DNA from: Corticium candelabrum
Taxonomy: Eukaryota; Porifera; Homoscleromorpha; Homosclerophorida; Plakinidae
DNA length: 64,000 nucleotides
Assembly: GCF_963422355.1 (NCBI RefSeq)
Contig: NC_085097.1
Location: forward strand, 1,094,501 to 1,158,500
Reading direction: 5' to 3'
Shown: one piece after another, positions 53,330-64,000 of the stretch
Numbering within the stretch: the stretch's first letter is position 1
Layout: each line of letters starts with the position of its first letter
Position numbers and translations under genes: made by a program
The notes under the pieces: model-generated
Databases searched by the model: none
The model's input: the letters and a program-made list of their open reading frames with translations, nothing else
What the model was told of the DNA's origin: nothing

Positions 53330-55650
53330 AGTGTTTACATATCCTTCTCAGAGAAAGTGCCAAAACAATCTTTCTGTGTTCATTACTACTGGCAAACGTG
53401 TTTGCGAGGTCTATAATTGACAGTTGGTCTGTCTTTTCCTTGTGCACATGAAGCAACATCACAGCATTTAGTCGAGTCTGGCCCATTGTAGAACGTAAAT
53501 ATGTCTTCAACCTGCGCATGGCTGAAAAGGAACGCTCACTGTTGGCGTTGGTGAAAGGCTTAACTAAGCTGAGCCTAAGAACTTCAACACTTTTGAAAAG
53601 ATGACACGTTCTGCAGAAGGAAACTCTTTTACATAAGTCAGGATATCCTGGAGACACGGTTCTTTGCTTCCATCAAATTGGTCCGCTAGTGATGTCAACT
53701 GCACTGTCAGGCGATCTGTGGCGAAGTCATCGCCATAGTAGTCTGTCACCGACCTGAATTTGTTGCTGGCATCTTCTGCATGCACTGTTTTGAGGAGGAG
53801 GTCTTCCAGTTGGCGGTACATTGCATACTCAGGTTGATCAAACCTCGCGTTGATGATAGCATAGTCTAAGACTTCAAAATAAATCTGACGATAGTGGTCG
53901 TCTACCATTACTGGGAAATATTCTGATCCATTGGCTGTGTCTAACCGCTGAGGCGCTCTCCGACGGCGAGAGAGCCTGGGCTCATTTACATGAAGTGAAC
54001 CCTGGGTCTTCTTTAACAAATCCCAAAATAGAGTGAAGCTTTCGGCAGTGCGCATCTTGGCAAGAGTTTTGGCGGTCAAAGATGCCAAACGCTGGCCTCC
54101 AGCTGCAGAAACGGCAGTGCCTTGGAGAGCCTGACAAGTTATCGCCATGATCAAGAACTGATTTAGCAACACTAATGCCAAAATAGTAGTCGAATGATTC
54201 CATCTGGGCTCAAACACCGGTCACACGTGCTCTGATATCAGGATTAACATTTCCATCGAGGACTAAATCCCAGATCTTGTAAACACACAATAATTATCCT
54301 GTACGCTCTGTAAGGTTTTGCTCGCACAGTCCAGCTTGTGGGACAACGTACCCTGAAGCCTGGGAGATCTGGCGACAACTCTGTGTAAGTTGGTCAAACT
54401 GTGCATTTTGCTTTGGCGAAAACTTCACCAGCTTGCTGATTTCGTGAGTAACATCTATGGCATCTCTGGTCAACTTGCATTGTTCAATGATATCACACAT
54501 TGCAAAATTGAGGTCATGCCTATAGCAATGTGTATACAGAGCTCTGGTCTCTCTAGTAAGAATGTGTGTTGCAACACCATTCCTGGATCCAGCCTTGTTG
54601 CTGGCACCATCATAACATTGCCCTCTACATCGGTTCCATTGCAGATTTATGCGAATTAGGCAGTCTTGCAGAATTTGCACAACGTAGTAGCTGAGATGTC
54701 ATCAATCTCGTAAAGTCCAACAAACTCCTCATGAACTTCAAGGTCAGTAGTAGCCCAACGATAACAGATAGCCAGTTGTTCCTTGTTTGACATGCCAGTG
54801 CACTCATCTGCCATGACAGTAAACCAATCAGAGGAGTGAAGATTGGCAGTGATGGATCAAAGGATGCTCAAAGACATCATCTGCAGCATTTCATTCTGGA
54901 CTTGTGGACCTACATACTTGTCCTTTGTCTTCTCCAACCGGCCACTCATTTCTGGATTGTCTAATTCCTTAAGTTTAAAGAGCTGCACAAAGTTGCTTTC
55001 TCTATCGTCGTGGCCACGTAAGGCAAGGCCTTGTCTGCCCAGGAACTTTACGTTTTGAAGGATATTGACAAGGGCAGGGCCGGATCCAGAGGGGGTTCAG
55101 GGGGTTTAACCCCCTCTTTTCCAATAGGCGTGGTTCAATAATTTTATATAATTTCATTAGAAAGAGAAAATTAGTAATGCTATAAATAACTGCTAACGGT
55201 GAACCCTTCTTTCAAAAATTCCTGGATCGGGCGCTGCAAGGGTCTTCTGGTTCTTTACTTTACTTTGAGCATGCGCCATGGATAGCGATTCGCCAACGTC
55301 ACGTACAGTGTGGGAAGAACGATTATCATCTGCACTGCATCTTGATGGCACCGACTCTTCTCGTGGCAGCAAAATCCCTCTGTAGCATCTTCCCAGTTGC
55401 TGAATCCATTCCTTATAAATGCCAAATCCTTCTTGAAACCCTGGAGCTTTTCTTGTTGTTCTGCCTTCGCGCAAACATGACAGAAAGCAGCGTCGATACA
55501 CTCGCTGTAGTGGATCCATGTCCATTTGTCAAACCAGGAAGCTCGGAATGACCTCATAACTGTCGCCTTCTTCTCAAATGAGCGCTTGGGAAAGGTGAAA
55601 GATCTAGGATGGGGATTGTCGGGAAGATCGGACGAAGCCATACGTATCAC
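53330..55650 (-). pseudogene. hAT transposase (TTF-type) inserted in the right TIR of Polinton B
   Basis: From the right: a Cys-bearing N-terminus with FRASWFDKWTWIHYSECIDA and FCHVCAKAEQQEKL (55650-55255); the first catalytic region with DWFTVMADECTGMSNKEQ (about 54840-54770); RGQCYDGASNKAGSRNGVAT (about 54600); and the C-terminal dimerisation region with FTNANSERSFSAMRRLKTYL and STMGQTRLNAVMLLHV (about 53550-53450). It is a relative of the hAT at 29469-31670 with the same domain order. It carries a 162-bp MITE at 55075-55236. Frameshifts occur near 53600, 54250 and 54690. Element termini were not resolved; the Polinton TIR is split between 53100 and 55870. Confidence 0.87.
55075..55236. mobile_element. 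Small hAT-type MITE inside the hAT transposase
   Basis: Ends are cagggccggatccag and ctggatcgggcgctg, flanked by caaggg (55069-55074 and 55237-55242). 162 bp with no coding. Removing it plus one caaggg restores the transposase reading frame. Confidence 0.82.
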
Positions 55651-55869
55651 TGCAGCACACTTTCGTTGAAGTCACACTTCCCGAATCCGGGTCTGTTATC
55701 CTCGCAGTTCAGTACTTCAAAGTATGGAAAGTAATGGCCTGGCTGCACGAGGTTACGCCAAAATCACCAATATATTACTTGTTTGATCGGCTATACCCGT
55801 AAAACGAAAGTTGATGCTATTGAGCATCTGGCGAAAGTGGTCTTTTCGAATATTGGCCGGACCTGCTGG

Positions 55870-56084
55870 ACCTCGTCCTACGCCTATGACAAGATCTATA
55901 CATTCGTTAGACTCACGGAAGGAAGATAGGGAATGGACCAAGTAACTAAATGGGGAAAAAGCTGGACCACTCGTGCGAGCAGTATTGGCTTCTTAGAAGC
56001 CTTACAGACGTGGGATGTGCAAGCTGTAGTGACTTCCTAGAAGCCCTACAGAGGTGGTCCAGAGCCGGCACTGTCTATGCTACT
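55870..56084 (-). repeat. Right terminal inverted repeat of Polinton B, outer part
   Basis: The complement starts AGTAGCATAGACAGTGCCGG and includes ccttccgtgagtctaacgaa (left TIR: ccgtccgtgagtctaaggta). A direct repeat 'cttctagaagcccta' lies near the tip, and a 62-codon open frame (55941-55753) overlaps the inner edge without recognised family. Confidence 0.8.
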
Positions 56085-56090
56085 TTGACC

Positions 56091-56201
56091 GATATCATCC
56101 TGGATTATGCGACTCGATTGTATCGGGAGAAAGAGTTTACACAAGCTGAGTACTTGGATATATGCAAACATATTCGCGAAACGAGAGAAAATCTTATCTA
56201 A
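56091..56201 (+). pseudogene. Small protein gene of Polinton A, 3' part
   Basis: TDIILDYATRLYREKEFTQA, then EYLDICKHIRETRENLI and a stop. Together with 36248-36386 this makes the homologue of 44462-44720. The apparent ATG at 55950 belongs to the terminal repeat of B, not to this gene. Confidence 0.75.
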
Positions 56202-56217
56202 TTCTATATTTAGTGCC

Positions 56218-56990
56218 ATGGGTGAAACGGTAGCATTAGACAGCGAGGCGGCCGCCACAAGTCGTTTGAGTTCTGAGTTTGCTGTGGAGGTAAACCCACT
56301 TCTTGTCCTCGACAAGAATGTTGATGATGAACTGGCGTTGATCACCAGTGATATGTGGTATCCGTGGTACAATATCACGAAAGAAAACAATGTGTTCCGC
56401 TACTGGAATGGTGGGACAATGATGATTAGAATTCGCATACTACGAGTGCTTATAACCCCACAGACTTGAACTTAGAAATCAAACATTTACTACGAAATAA
56501 CGGTGATTATGAAGATGGTATAACGATACAACGCAATTACAATACCTTGAAATCACGAGTCTTTCTCACTGATGGCTACAAAGTCGATTTCACATTCAGA
56601 AAGGGTTGAGAGATATTGGAATTTAATGGAGAGATCTTCGAATAGGATGGATTGCACGATAGCCAAAGACAAGTCAACATCACCAATATCCATTCAGTGC
56701 TGATACGATGCTCTTTCATATCCTTTAGCTACTTGAACGGCAACACCAGCGATGCCATCTACAGCTTTTCCCCCAACAGACCACCAAAATCACTGCTCTC
56801 TATCAAACTGAATCAGATGAACTACATTCGCATGAGCCAAACAGAGTCAATCCCCAGTATCACTATGCGTGTTACCCATCAGGATAGAAGACACGTCGAT
56901 TTCAATGGAAAGAAAACGACTTTCCTACTGCACATCAAAACTATGCAACCTATAAAATATATGATGTTGTATAGGCGCTATCTATCGTAT
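56218..56990 (+). pseudogene. Penton (minor capsid) of Polinton A
   Basis: An intact ATG opens MGETVALDSEAAATSRLSSE; the frame is open to 56469 and includes NITKENNVFRYWNGGTM. Later frames contain RQVNITNIHSVLIRC, SYLNGNTSDAIYSFSPNRPP and ITMRVTHQDRRHVDF (56652-56945). 'FRYWNG', 'SYLNG' and 'IYSFSPN.PP' are penton signatures. At least two frameshifts between 56440 and 56650. Confidence 0.85.
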
Positions 56991-56994
56991 CGTA

Positions 56995-57476
56995 TGAAGA
57001 TCATCGGTGGATCCCTCTTGTGTAATCTATGGGATGCTGCCAAAAACATCGTGAAAACGGGATCCAAGATGGTCCTGAACACAGACAAAGATTATTCAAA
57101 TTAGGCACCAAAATATTTGACTCTAGGAGAAGATCTAGTAACTAAGGTAAAGACTAGATTTGGCTATTAGCAAGGGAGAAGATTCGACACAAAAGTGATC
57201 GACAAGGGCTGGAAGCACCTCAGAAAGCGATTTATATGGCCCAAGATCTTGCAGCCGCCAAATTGAAACAGATCGCTCGCAACAAAGTCTTGGCACTCAT
57301 TCTCCAGCTTATTGCTTTACCTCCTATAAAGAGATGATCAACACGTTGGCCTCTAGTCCACAGGTTAAGAAAGTATTGCAAGAGTGCTCCAAGAAACTCG
57401 TCGACGACCAATCTCTTACCATCTTGAGAAATATTATTGCAGGTAGTGGAAAAGTAGCTGGGGGTTAAACGATTGA
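56995..57476 (+). pseudogene. pVI-like protein of Polinton A
   Basis: The ATG at 56995 opens MKIIGGSLLCNLWDAAKNIV, then KTGSKMVLNTDKDYSN and a stop. Out-of-frame remnants continue to a C-terminal 'NIIAGSGK.AGG' near 57450. It is homologous to 45515-45951. Confidence 0.55.
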
Positions 57477-57507
57477 GGTGAATTTTTATGTAACATTTAA
57501 TATAGTG

Positions 57508-57696
57508 ATGGAAACGACCAAGATAGTATCACCTTACTTTCGAGTGTTTAGAGTTCTATCGAGGACGAATCGATTCGAATACATCGAGTATCTTCCCAAC
57601 GATGCCAGTAATATGAACAAGATTAGAGAGCATAAAATAAGGACTCGAGATCTGGACGAGTACTTGCTTCCGCTTATAAAGCGGTGCTCGAATTAG
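57508..57696 (+). pseudogene. Major capsid protein of Polinton A, N-terminus only
   Basis: The ATG at 57508 (METTKIVSPYFRVF) leads to RFEYIEYLPNDASNMNKIRE and RTRDLDEYLLPLI, parallel to the element B protein. It is cut about 60 residues in, where similarity to Polinton ends. Confidence 0.85.
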
Positions 57697-57700
57697 ATCA

Positions 57701-58005
57701 AATCTAACTTTAGTCTACTCAACCTGGTTGCACTTTTACAGCCCAAAATAAGGCAGGTCTTGTCAATCACCAAAGGCAGAAACATGGAGCAGCAGTTCAA
57801 GCATTCCTCTTTTGTTGTCACTGCCACCAAAACTTTGAACAGCAAGGTTATAGAAATCATGCGACGTTCTGCAATCACAATACGAACAGAGTCCAGAGAT
57901 TACTTTGGCGGCAATAAAGTCCTGCGAAGTGACCCAACAATGTGGCCTACACCACTTACTCAAGTGAAGGCAGAACTTGGATTGGTGGATGGTTGTGTGA
58001 GCGTG

Positions 58006-58010
<5 letters not shown>
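57701..58010. other. Open frame of unknown status after Polinton A
   Basis: The plus frame from 57733 (after ttttacag) stays open to the TG tract and reads RQVLSITKGRNMEQQFKHSS, then VVTATKTLNSKVIEIM. It could be a host exon flanked by an acceptor, or chance. Minus frames are open too. I do not recognise it. Confidence 0.25.
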
Positions 58011-58011
<1 letters not shown>

Positions 58012-58077
<66 letters not shown>

Positions 58078-58088
58078 CGTGTGTGTGT
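58012..58088. repeat. (TG)n microsatellite
   Basis: About 36 units with a gcgtgcg interruption near the end. Confidence 0.98.
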
Positions 58089-58300
58089 AAATAAGAATTT
58101 GCTAAATTTTAAATACCACAAAACCAAATGGTACGAAAACATGATTTGAATGTTTTAACAGTTGTGTCTCTAGATCAATAACTTCAATATGCAACGACTG
58201 TTTACTTTCTTACCTACAAATTTAACCCCAATCAAAACTGTAATATAATACTAACAACCAGCGGGCATGGCCCCCTCTCCACTCTTCTCGAGCGCGTTAA

Positions 58301-60618
58301 AGAGTAACTGACATGTCTGCTGGCTGCAGCAATGCGCTCAGAAAGGAAGTGTGGCTTTGATTCGCTTCTCCGACAATGCCAAGATGTGAAAGTAATGGGC
58401 AACGCGAGTGTAACAAGCGAAATCGGTGGGATGGGCCAACCACACGTTCAGACCCGTCTAGTGCGTATTCTTAGCCGGAATGTTTCTAAACGGAGGATTA
58501 CGTTAGTAGGAGGCTTTGGGCTTTACCCCAAGGTAAAAGAAGACTGAAGCCTGAAGCAGCAAGCTGCGCTGGCGATTTATACTGGACGAAGCCATTGCAA
58601 CGTGACAATGTGAGAACGTCAAAAAGAGAAAGGCTGAAAGAAAGAATAAGAAATGAAGGGTAAGTTTTGTAAAATTCTACGATCGATAGAGTTGCTTGTG
58701 ACTAATTTCTACCTACTGCTAGAGCGTGAAAGTAAGTTTGAACCGAAAAGATGAGCTTCTCTTGATGTTGATGTGGATTACGTCGACAACGCTGAAGAAT
58801 CTGATCAGTGTCCTGGTGTTAGTCCTGGACTCCAGTACGTAGCATTCGCAGGTATATGAGTGCACAGTTTTTTTCATTCCTTACTGTTGGTTGCAATGCC
58901 AATTGTTGTTGTTGTTGTTATTGTTGTTGGTAGTGGTGGTGTGTGTCTGGTTGTTTAGAATTACTGTCTATGTACTTACAATGTCTTGCCAAAATGGCTC
59001 TTTTTATTTTCTGTTGTACTTCACACAGTAGCTTTGTTATATAGAAATGCTAGCACACATGCAATACAATATCAATAAAAGTAATGTTGTTTTTACAGAT
59101 TGTTGTAGGCTGCTTTGTATAAAATGGAAATTCCATGAGGTCACAATTTAAACGTCAGAAGGCACTATGAGACATTATAGAGTATCTCAAGTAAAAGAAA
59201 GCCATCAATAATTATATGGTTAGGTTTTTTCATGTGAAACATAATTGTCACTGGAACTACCAGTGAATGGTGTTATTTTTGTTTGTAGGTTGTGAGAGTT
59301 GATTGAAACTTCTGAAGATTGTAATCAATTATCAACAATCCTTCCACCCATCCTTTTACAGCAGTTTCCAACATCCTCATAAATTAGATTTCATAATCTT
59401 GTTTGCTTTGACCATGCGTGATTGACTAATTCTCAAATATTCGTTTGTTTAAAATGAAAAAGGTGAGAAGAAGCCAGTTAGATCTGGATTTCTGATATCA
59501 ATTCATGATTCAATTAATTAGTGAGTATGGATGACAGTACAACTCATGTTCTCTCCAACCCACTTCCAGCACACGGAGTCTTGTGAGTTGATGATTTCTA
59601 CATGACTTCCACTTCATTTCTCACGCTTTCTTTCAGCCTTTTCTCCCCTTCTGTATTTGTTGACTTTCTCTGCAATCCTCTCAATGGCTTCCTAGCACAC
59701 AAATCACCAGCGCAGCTTGATGCTTCAGGCCTCAGTCTCCTTTTACCTTGGACAATAGCGCAAAGCCTCACAGTAAGTGACTCACTAACGTTATCCTCCC
59801 TTTCAAAACATTCCGGCTGAGAATACGCACTAGACGTGCGCTTGGCCCATCCCACCGATTTCTCGCCTGGGGCGCGTTTCTTTAGCATCCACCGTCTAAT
59901 CCGGATTAGGTGGTGGAGTTCCTGCGCGTTTCTTTTAGCTCCACCGACCAGCTCCACCAGCCTTTCGCTGGTTGCGCTGGTGGAGGTCCGGTGGAGGTAG
60001 ATCACTGCGCATGCTCACTGCTACAAAGAATGGCGGAAAGAAGACAGACGTTCAATGTAGAGTCTCTTGCAGACTGTAATCTAGTCTGTAATCTAGGGAA
60101 GCTGCAAATGCAACAATAGCCATGCACGTAGGGCAAGAACGATCCATTTCGCAATATTATCCGAATGCGCATGCTCACCTCCACCGGCATGTTTCTTTAT
60201 TCCACACTAATCCGCCTCCACCGGAATACATACGGCTAATCCGGTGGAGGTCCACCACCTCAACCGGATTAGTCGGTGGAGAATAAAGAAATGCGCCCCT
60301 GCTTCCTTGCGCTGCTCATTTCTTTGACATCTTGGTATTACTGGAGAAGCAAATCAAAGCCATGCTTTCTTTCTGAGCACATTACTGCAGCCAGCAGGCA
60401 ACCAGAGGAGTACTATCTCGTCAGACATTTTCTATTGCCAGCATGCGCTCTAGCCACTTCGTTCCTCTTGTGACGTCACGGCGGGTACGCTTACGCCTCG
60501 ATATCTTCACGAATGTAGCTTCAAAAATTAAAGTTTTAATTTTTGGGGCATAAGAACATTAAAAACAAACGAAAAATGCAATAAAATAATTTTCGATTTT
60601 TTTCATGTCAGTTACCCT
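58301..60618. mobile_element. Foldback element with TTAA target sites (Kolobok-like)
   Basis: Ends agagtaactgacatg (58301) and catgtcagttaccct (60618) each abut TTAA (58297-58300 and 60619-60622). Long inverted arms follow: left 58301 to about 58665. The right arm is about 59615-60618, with a MITE inside it at 59870-60298. Matching blocks include gctggctgcag.aatg and 'gaaatcggtgggatgggcca'. A TTAA duplication with AGGG-type ends suggests Kolobok (piggyBac is the alternative). The only sizeable frame, 59598-60005 minus, overlaps arm and MITE and is probably not a gene. The centre 58670-59610 has no recognised coding. Confidence 0.75.
59870..60298. mobile_element. Harbinger-like MITE inside the foldback element
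   Basis: Ends gggcgcgtttctttagcatc and, as the complement at the right, gggcgcatttctttattctc, flanked by ctg (59867-59869 and 60299-60301). The interior is full of 'ccggtggagg' and 'ctccaccgg' repeats. The opposite arm of the foldback (58400-58425) lacks it, giving an empty-site comparison. Confidence 0.87.
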
Positions 60619-60622
60619 TTAA

Positions 60623-61278
60623 GAGGGGCTGTGCAAGAAACTAACTCTCACCTTCTCCTATTTCAACAGCTAAAATAGTAAACAATCCTAGTCGCTTATG
60701 GTTAACAGCTATAGAGTCCAAAAACAAAACGTTCGAAAATTGAACATTTTCATAACATTGAATTTTAATATGTGGAAAGATTTTTCACAAACTTTGAGTA
60801 GCATACTAAATTACTCATAATCTGCTGCTACGTCACAATCTGACAATGTTAAGCTAGAGCAATTTAACATAAAAGTACCATAATAGGACAAGCCCCCAAA
60901 TTATCTTGTCCCAGTAAGTGAAATAGTTATTAATTAAAGCTCCCAAAATAAATCCTATCACAAAGAAACCGAGACATCGATCCGATAAGGATTGCAGCTG
61001 TCTGGTTTGACCAATACTTCTGTCTTGTGATGATGAATCTAATAAACAAAATTTTCAATGTCACTTCTAAGAAATATAGCCAAGGAATGCAAACAGTAAT
61101 ATTATTCGATCTGCTAATATGACTGGCATTGAAGTGTCACGTTAAATTGCGACATTTTTGGGCTATCTCTATTTGACAAACACATTTTCAGAAGCTAAAA
61201 TGAGATGCAACAGTCAACATTCCTGTTCGTCAACTACCTGCAATATAAGCCAAGAAAAATATCAATGTGTATCAGACA
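60623..61278. other. AT-rich spacer, no gene recognised
   Basis: Short frames only. Confidence 0.4.
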
Positions 61279-61280
61279 TA

Positions 61281-61771
61281 CACTCAAACTCCCCTTATCC
61301 GGGCAGCTTGGGACCGGACACTGCCCATAACTCAGAAACGGCCACATCTGGGAACACCCCCACATTTTGCTCAATATGTACACCTGTATGATTAACATTC
61401 AATTTTGCATCCCTACATGTAAGTGAATGCACATACGTACATAATAGATGTACATGTACACTGTACACTGATCTTTGTCTCGAGCGTCATCACAGACCTC
61501 TTTCGCTTCTGCGGGGCAGGCGTCTGCGTTGGTCTAGTCTCAGACATCTTCAGGTAAGTCTTACAAGCTGTAAATAAGAAACTAGCACCTAAGTATGGCT
61601 ATCTGTCGACAAGAAACTGGACTAGTACTGGACTTTTGATTACACGACCTTTGCCTCGACCTCGTGCACGTGGACCACGCGCAATACACGTGATGCAATT
61701 GTGCAATACGGGGGTGTCCGGTAGACGGACGTGCCCGGATATGGGGCGTCCGGATAAGGGGAGTTTGAGTG
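61281..61771. mobile_element. pogo-type MITE
   Basis: Ends cactcaaactccccttatcc and its complement (ggataaggggagtttgagtg), flanked by TA (61279-61280 and 61772-61773). The terminal sequence closely follows the full pogo element at 3115 (cagtcaaacctcccttatcc), so that family could have mobilised it. 491 bp with no transposase. Confidence 0.92.
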
Positions 61772-61773
61772 TA

Positions 61774-62490
61774 TTTAAAACAAAAATACAAAGTTTTATA
61801 ATAGCCTAAACTAATAATAAATCTCATGAAATTGCAAGTCAGGAGGCTGTCTTCCCAAGTAGACCTGCATGTCGGTGTTGCATTGTGTGTGGTACATCAG
61901 TGTGGTACATCAAAGTACTAAAGTCTTGGGCTCTCTTGAAGACAATTGAGGACTTTCTGGATCCAAGTTTAGCTCTGTTGCCACAGCAACAACGCTGAAA
62001 TGTGTTATTATCAAAACGATTGCGAAAATATGTACATCCACGATACTATAATACGGTCATGACAATAAATATACGTACACGACCAACACAAAGCACATCG
62101 TAATGTTAACGGACTAACTACGTAATCAAACTATTAATTAAGTCTTCAGATTCGCAAGCTAATCAAGCTATATTCAACAAATGCCGGGAATTTAGACAGG
62201 CATCATTTGGTATGAAATTTTACTTCCAAGATTTGAACTACAACAACTCGTACGTTACTAAGAACGTCACCGGCGTACGAACCGAGGGGGCTGGGGGCTT
62301 CACTTGCTCACTGTAGGAATTGAAATTTTCTGTGCTACTGACTTTTGTTTAAGGTCTGGCAAGCGAAGTGCTTTTTGATGACATCTACGGTACATCCCCC
62401 CGCTCGTTAGCATCTTCCTACGCCATTGAGCTACGTCAATAGCAATAATACTGCTAGATAGCATGCTAGGTGAGATAGAGAAAGTAGACA
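61774..62490. other. Spacer, no gene recognised
   Basis: No open frame with family resemblance. Confidence 0.4.
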
Positions 62491-62493
62491 ACT

Positions 62494-63094
62494 GCCGTGT
62501 TCACACTAGGGTTTAGAACTGGTTTTGCACAGCCAATTCGAATAATCGGGCCAATTTACAACAGGAATGTACGTGGGTTAGAGCATGGCTAGCCTAAAAA
62601 GTTTAGCCCTGTTGTAAAGTAGGGTAATTGCGCTGGGTTTACCGCTTGTCAAAACATTCCAGTTTATTCATATTAATAGCGTATCGCAGCAATGAATCAA
62701 AGAATAGTGCCCTTGGTCTGGCAGTTTTTTCTTCAGCAAATGGAATCCTCAGCACGGCTTGCAGAATTCTGTAGCGAAAGACGTTGTCGCATCCGCAAAT
62801 TCAGGTAACTGTTGCTGTTCTATCACACACATGTGGTCCCTACATCTGGAGAAGGCACTTGAAGACGGAAAGCGGTGGGAAAACGTTTCAATTCTTGCGC
62901 GAAAACTGAGTACCGTACACGTACATGATACACTCAGTTGCAGTCTGATAGAGTTCACACAGCCTATTATGACTAATTAGAGGCAACTGGACAAGCTCAA
63001 CATGTGAGAACACACCTTGCGCATGACAGCACAGCAGGGTGTTATGATTAAATAGCGCAAACCCGGGTTTTCTAACGCTAGTATGAACACGGCC
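62494..63094. mobile_element. MITE with GCCGTGTTCA ends
   Basis: Left gccgtgttcacactagggtt and right (complement) gccgtgttcatactagcgtt make an inverted repeat of about 35 bp. The ends share the 'GTTT/TCA-CACT-AG' style of the elements at 12432 and 34550. The target duplication is not clear. The 73-codon frame inside (62759-62980) is unlikely to be a gene. Confidence 0.72.
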
Positions 63095-64000
63095 AATATC
63101 ATGTCACTGCTGGTCATCTACGAGTGTGACAAGATACACTACGCAACCTCTACAATTTTAGTTTTCTGGCTTTAGTAGCAAGCATGTCATTAACGTCATT
63201 TTATTTAATAGCTACTGTCATCAAAAATGGCTACTTTGGGACTATCAATTGATATTCTCAATTGCGAAGTCTAGTCTTAACTAATTTGATTTGCTAAAAT
63301 GTCTTTCGACGTTATCTGTACAGGCAATACTTTTAACATGTAAATAGGACTTAAATTTAAAACAGCACGAAAACATTACGGACATAGACAAATCGCTTGT
63401 AATATAACTTCGATTAGGTAAGAGAAGTTTAACTGTACTGCCATTTCTTCAAATTTTGTCCCAACAAATTCAAAATTTTCAAGTTTTCTGCAGATTGAAT
63501 GTACGTCTTTGACAATCATTGATTATTTCTACATATTTATTCTATTTCTTCGTTTTCTTCTGCCGGCGTCCTCTTTTGCCTGACTTGACACTTCAGTTCA
63601 TTTCCATGTCATCACGTTTCCGTGCTGGGATTCTTTTTGAAGGATTTTCATCAGCATCATTTCGAATAATTTGAAGAATAAGTGTGACAACTTCCGTCAA
63701 ATCGAAAGTTGCATGGTATGCAATAAAATCTTACTTTTGTCCTAGGCTCTCAGTAGCTCCGAACAATTAATATCAATACAAAAAGTAGTCGTTACCTTAC
63801 ATTATTAAAAATTCTTCACTAATCTAAATTCTAGTACAAAAGCCTGACTGAATTTTCTGTCCACTGTTGTTAATTACTACGTAAAACCAACAAGAACGAA
63901 CTAACTTCACATAATATTTGTATTTTACTTTACTTCAACTTTACATTTGTATGTATGCTGGAAGTATAAGTACCATGTATGCAATACAAATCAAAACGTT
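63095..64000. other. AT-rich end of window, no gene recognised
   Basis: No open frame above about 60 codons and no repeats seen. Confidence 0.45.

Larger units (their letters stand above)
56085..57700 (+). mobile_element. Polinton A, right part (truncated)
   Basis: It begins with the duplicated target ttgacc and continues the small gene broken at 36386. It carries penton, pVI-like and major capsid N-terminus in the same order as 44620-46145 of B. Similarity stops near 57700 in the major capsid gene, so the right end of A is missing. Confidence 0.82.

Noticed and set aside
55753..55941. 62-codon minus frame with IGVGRGPAGPANIRKD
   Set aside because: It starts inside the Polinton TIR and has no homologue in the other TIR copies here; probably chance.
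55950..56090. First half of the 83-codon frame starting MGKKLDHSC
   Set aside because: This part is the terminal repeat of Polinton B; only the codons after the junction at 56085 belong to the small Polinton A gene.
59598..60005. 135-codon minus frame as a gene
   Set aside because: It crosses from the arm of a foldback element into a MITE, and the copy in the opposite arm is full of stops.

Overview
This window looks like a repeat-rich stretch of an invertebrate animal genome. The grounds are short exons with GT/AG introns, long CA/TG and AT microsatellites, and a dense nest of animal-type transposons (Tc1, pogo, hAT, PIF/Harbinger-like and Mutator-like elements, a Ty3/gypsy retrotransposon, Polinton/Maverick elements). 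A marine invertebrate such as a sponge or cnidarian would fit, but nothing here fixes the phylum. There are no bacterial-type operons, rRNA or CRISPR arrays, and I recognised no tRNA.

Layout. 0-7 kb: the tail of a Tc1-like transposase, then a defective Ty3/gypsy element on the minus strand (LTRs 1295-1429 and 6808-6946, target duplication aacc) that was itself hit by a pogo element (3115-5015, TA duplication). 7-11.6 kb: a decayed hAT transposase carrying a Harbinger-like MITE, followed on the same strand by a possible cysteine-protease-like gene, all bracketed by inverted repeats. 12-14 kb: a MITE, one ankyrin-repeat exon and a TG microsatellite. 14.4-23.1 kb: Polinton 1, an internally deleted element keeping only its terminal repeats, an ankyrin-like repeat gene, an alpha-helical gene Y, a VLTF3-like transcription factor (hit by a Mutator-like foldback element), integrase and a zinc ribbon. 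23.4-25.7 kb: one ordinary-looking host gene in four visible exons. 26-27.6 kb: fragments of another Polinton.

27.7-57.7 kb: two nested Polintons. Element A (27691-36386 plus 56085 to about 57700) was split by element B (36387-56084), which has matching AGTA... termini and a target duplication ttgaca/ttgacc. B is nearly full length. In order it carries protein-primed DNA polymerase B, three leftward genes, a packaging ATPase, a PX-like protein, a small MGQ protein, penton, a pVI-like protein, major capsid protein, a small membrane protein, an adenain-like protease, a zinc ribbon, integrase, the VLTF3-like factor, gene Y and the ankyrin-like gene. Together these are a virus-like replication, packaging, capsid and integration set, but all are riddled with frameshifts and stops. 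Two hAT transposases and several MITEs are inserted into A and B.

58-64 kb: a TTAA-flanked foldback element holding a Harbinger-like MITE, a pogo-type MITE, another MITE, and AT-rich DNA without recognisable genes. The most notable content is the Polinton cargo beyond the usual core (VLTF3-like factor, large-virus-style ankyrin-like repeats, gene Y, TIR-proximal iterons) and the nesting history, which can be read from target duplications and paralogous empty sites.
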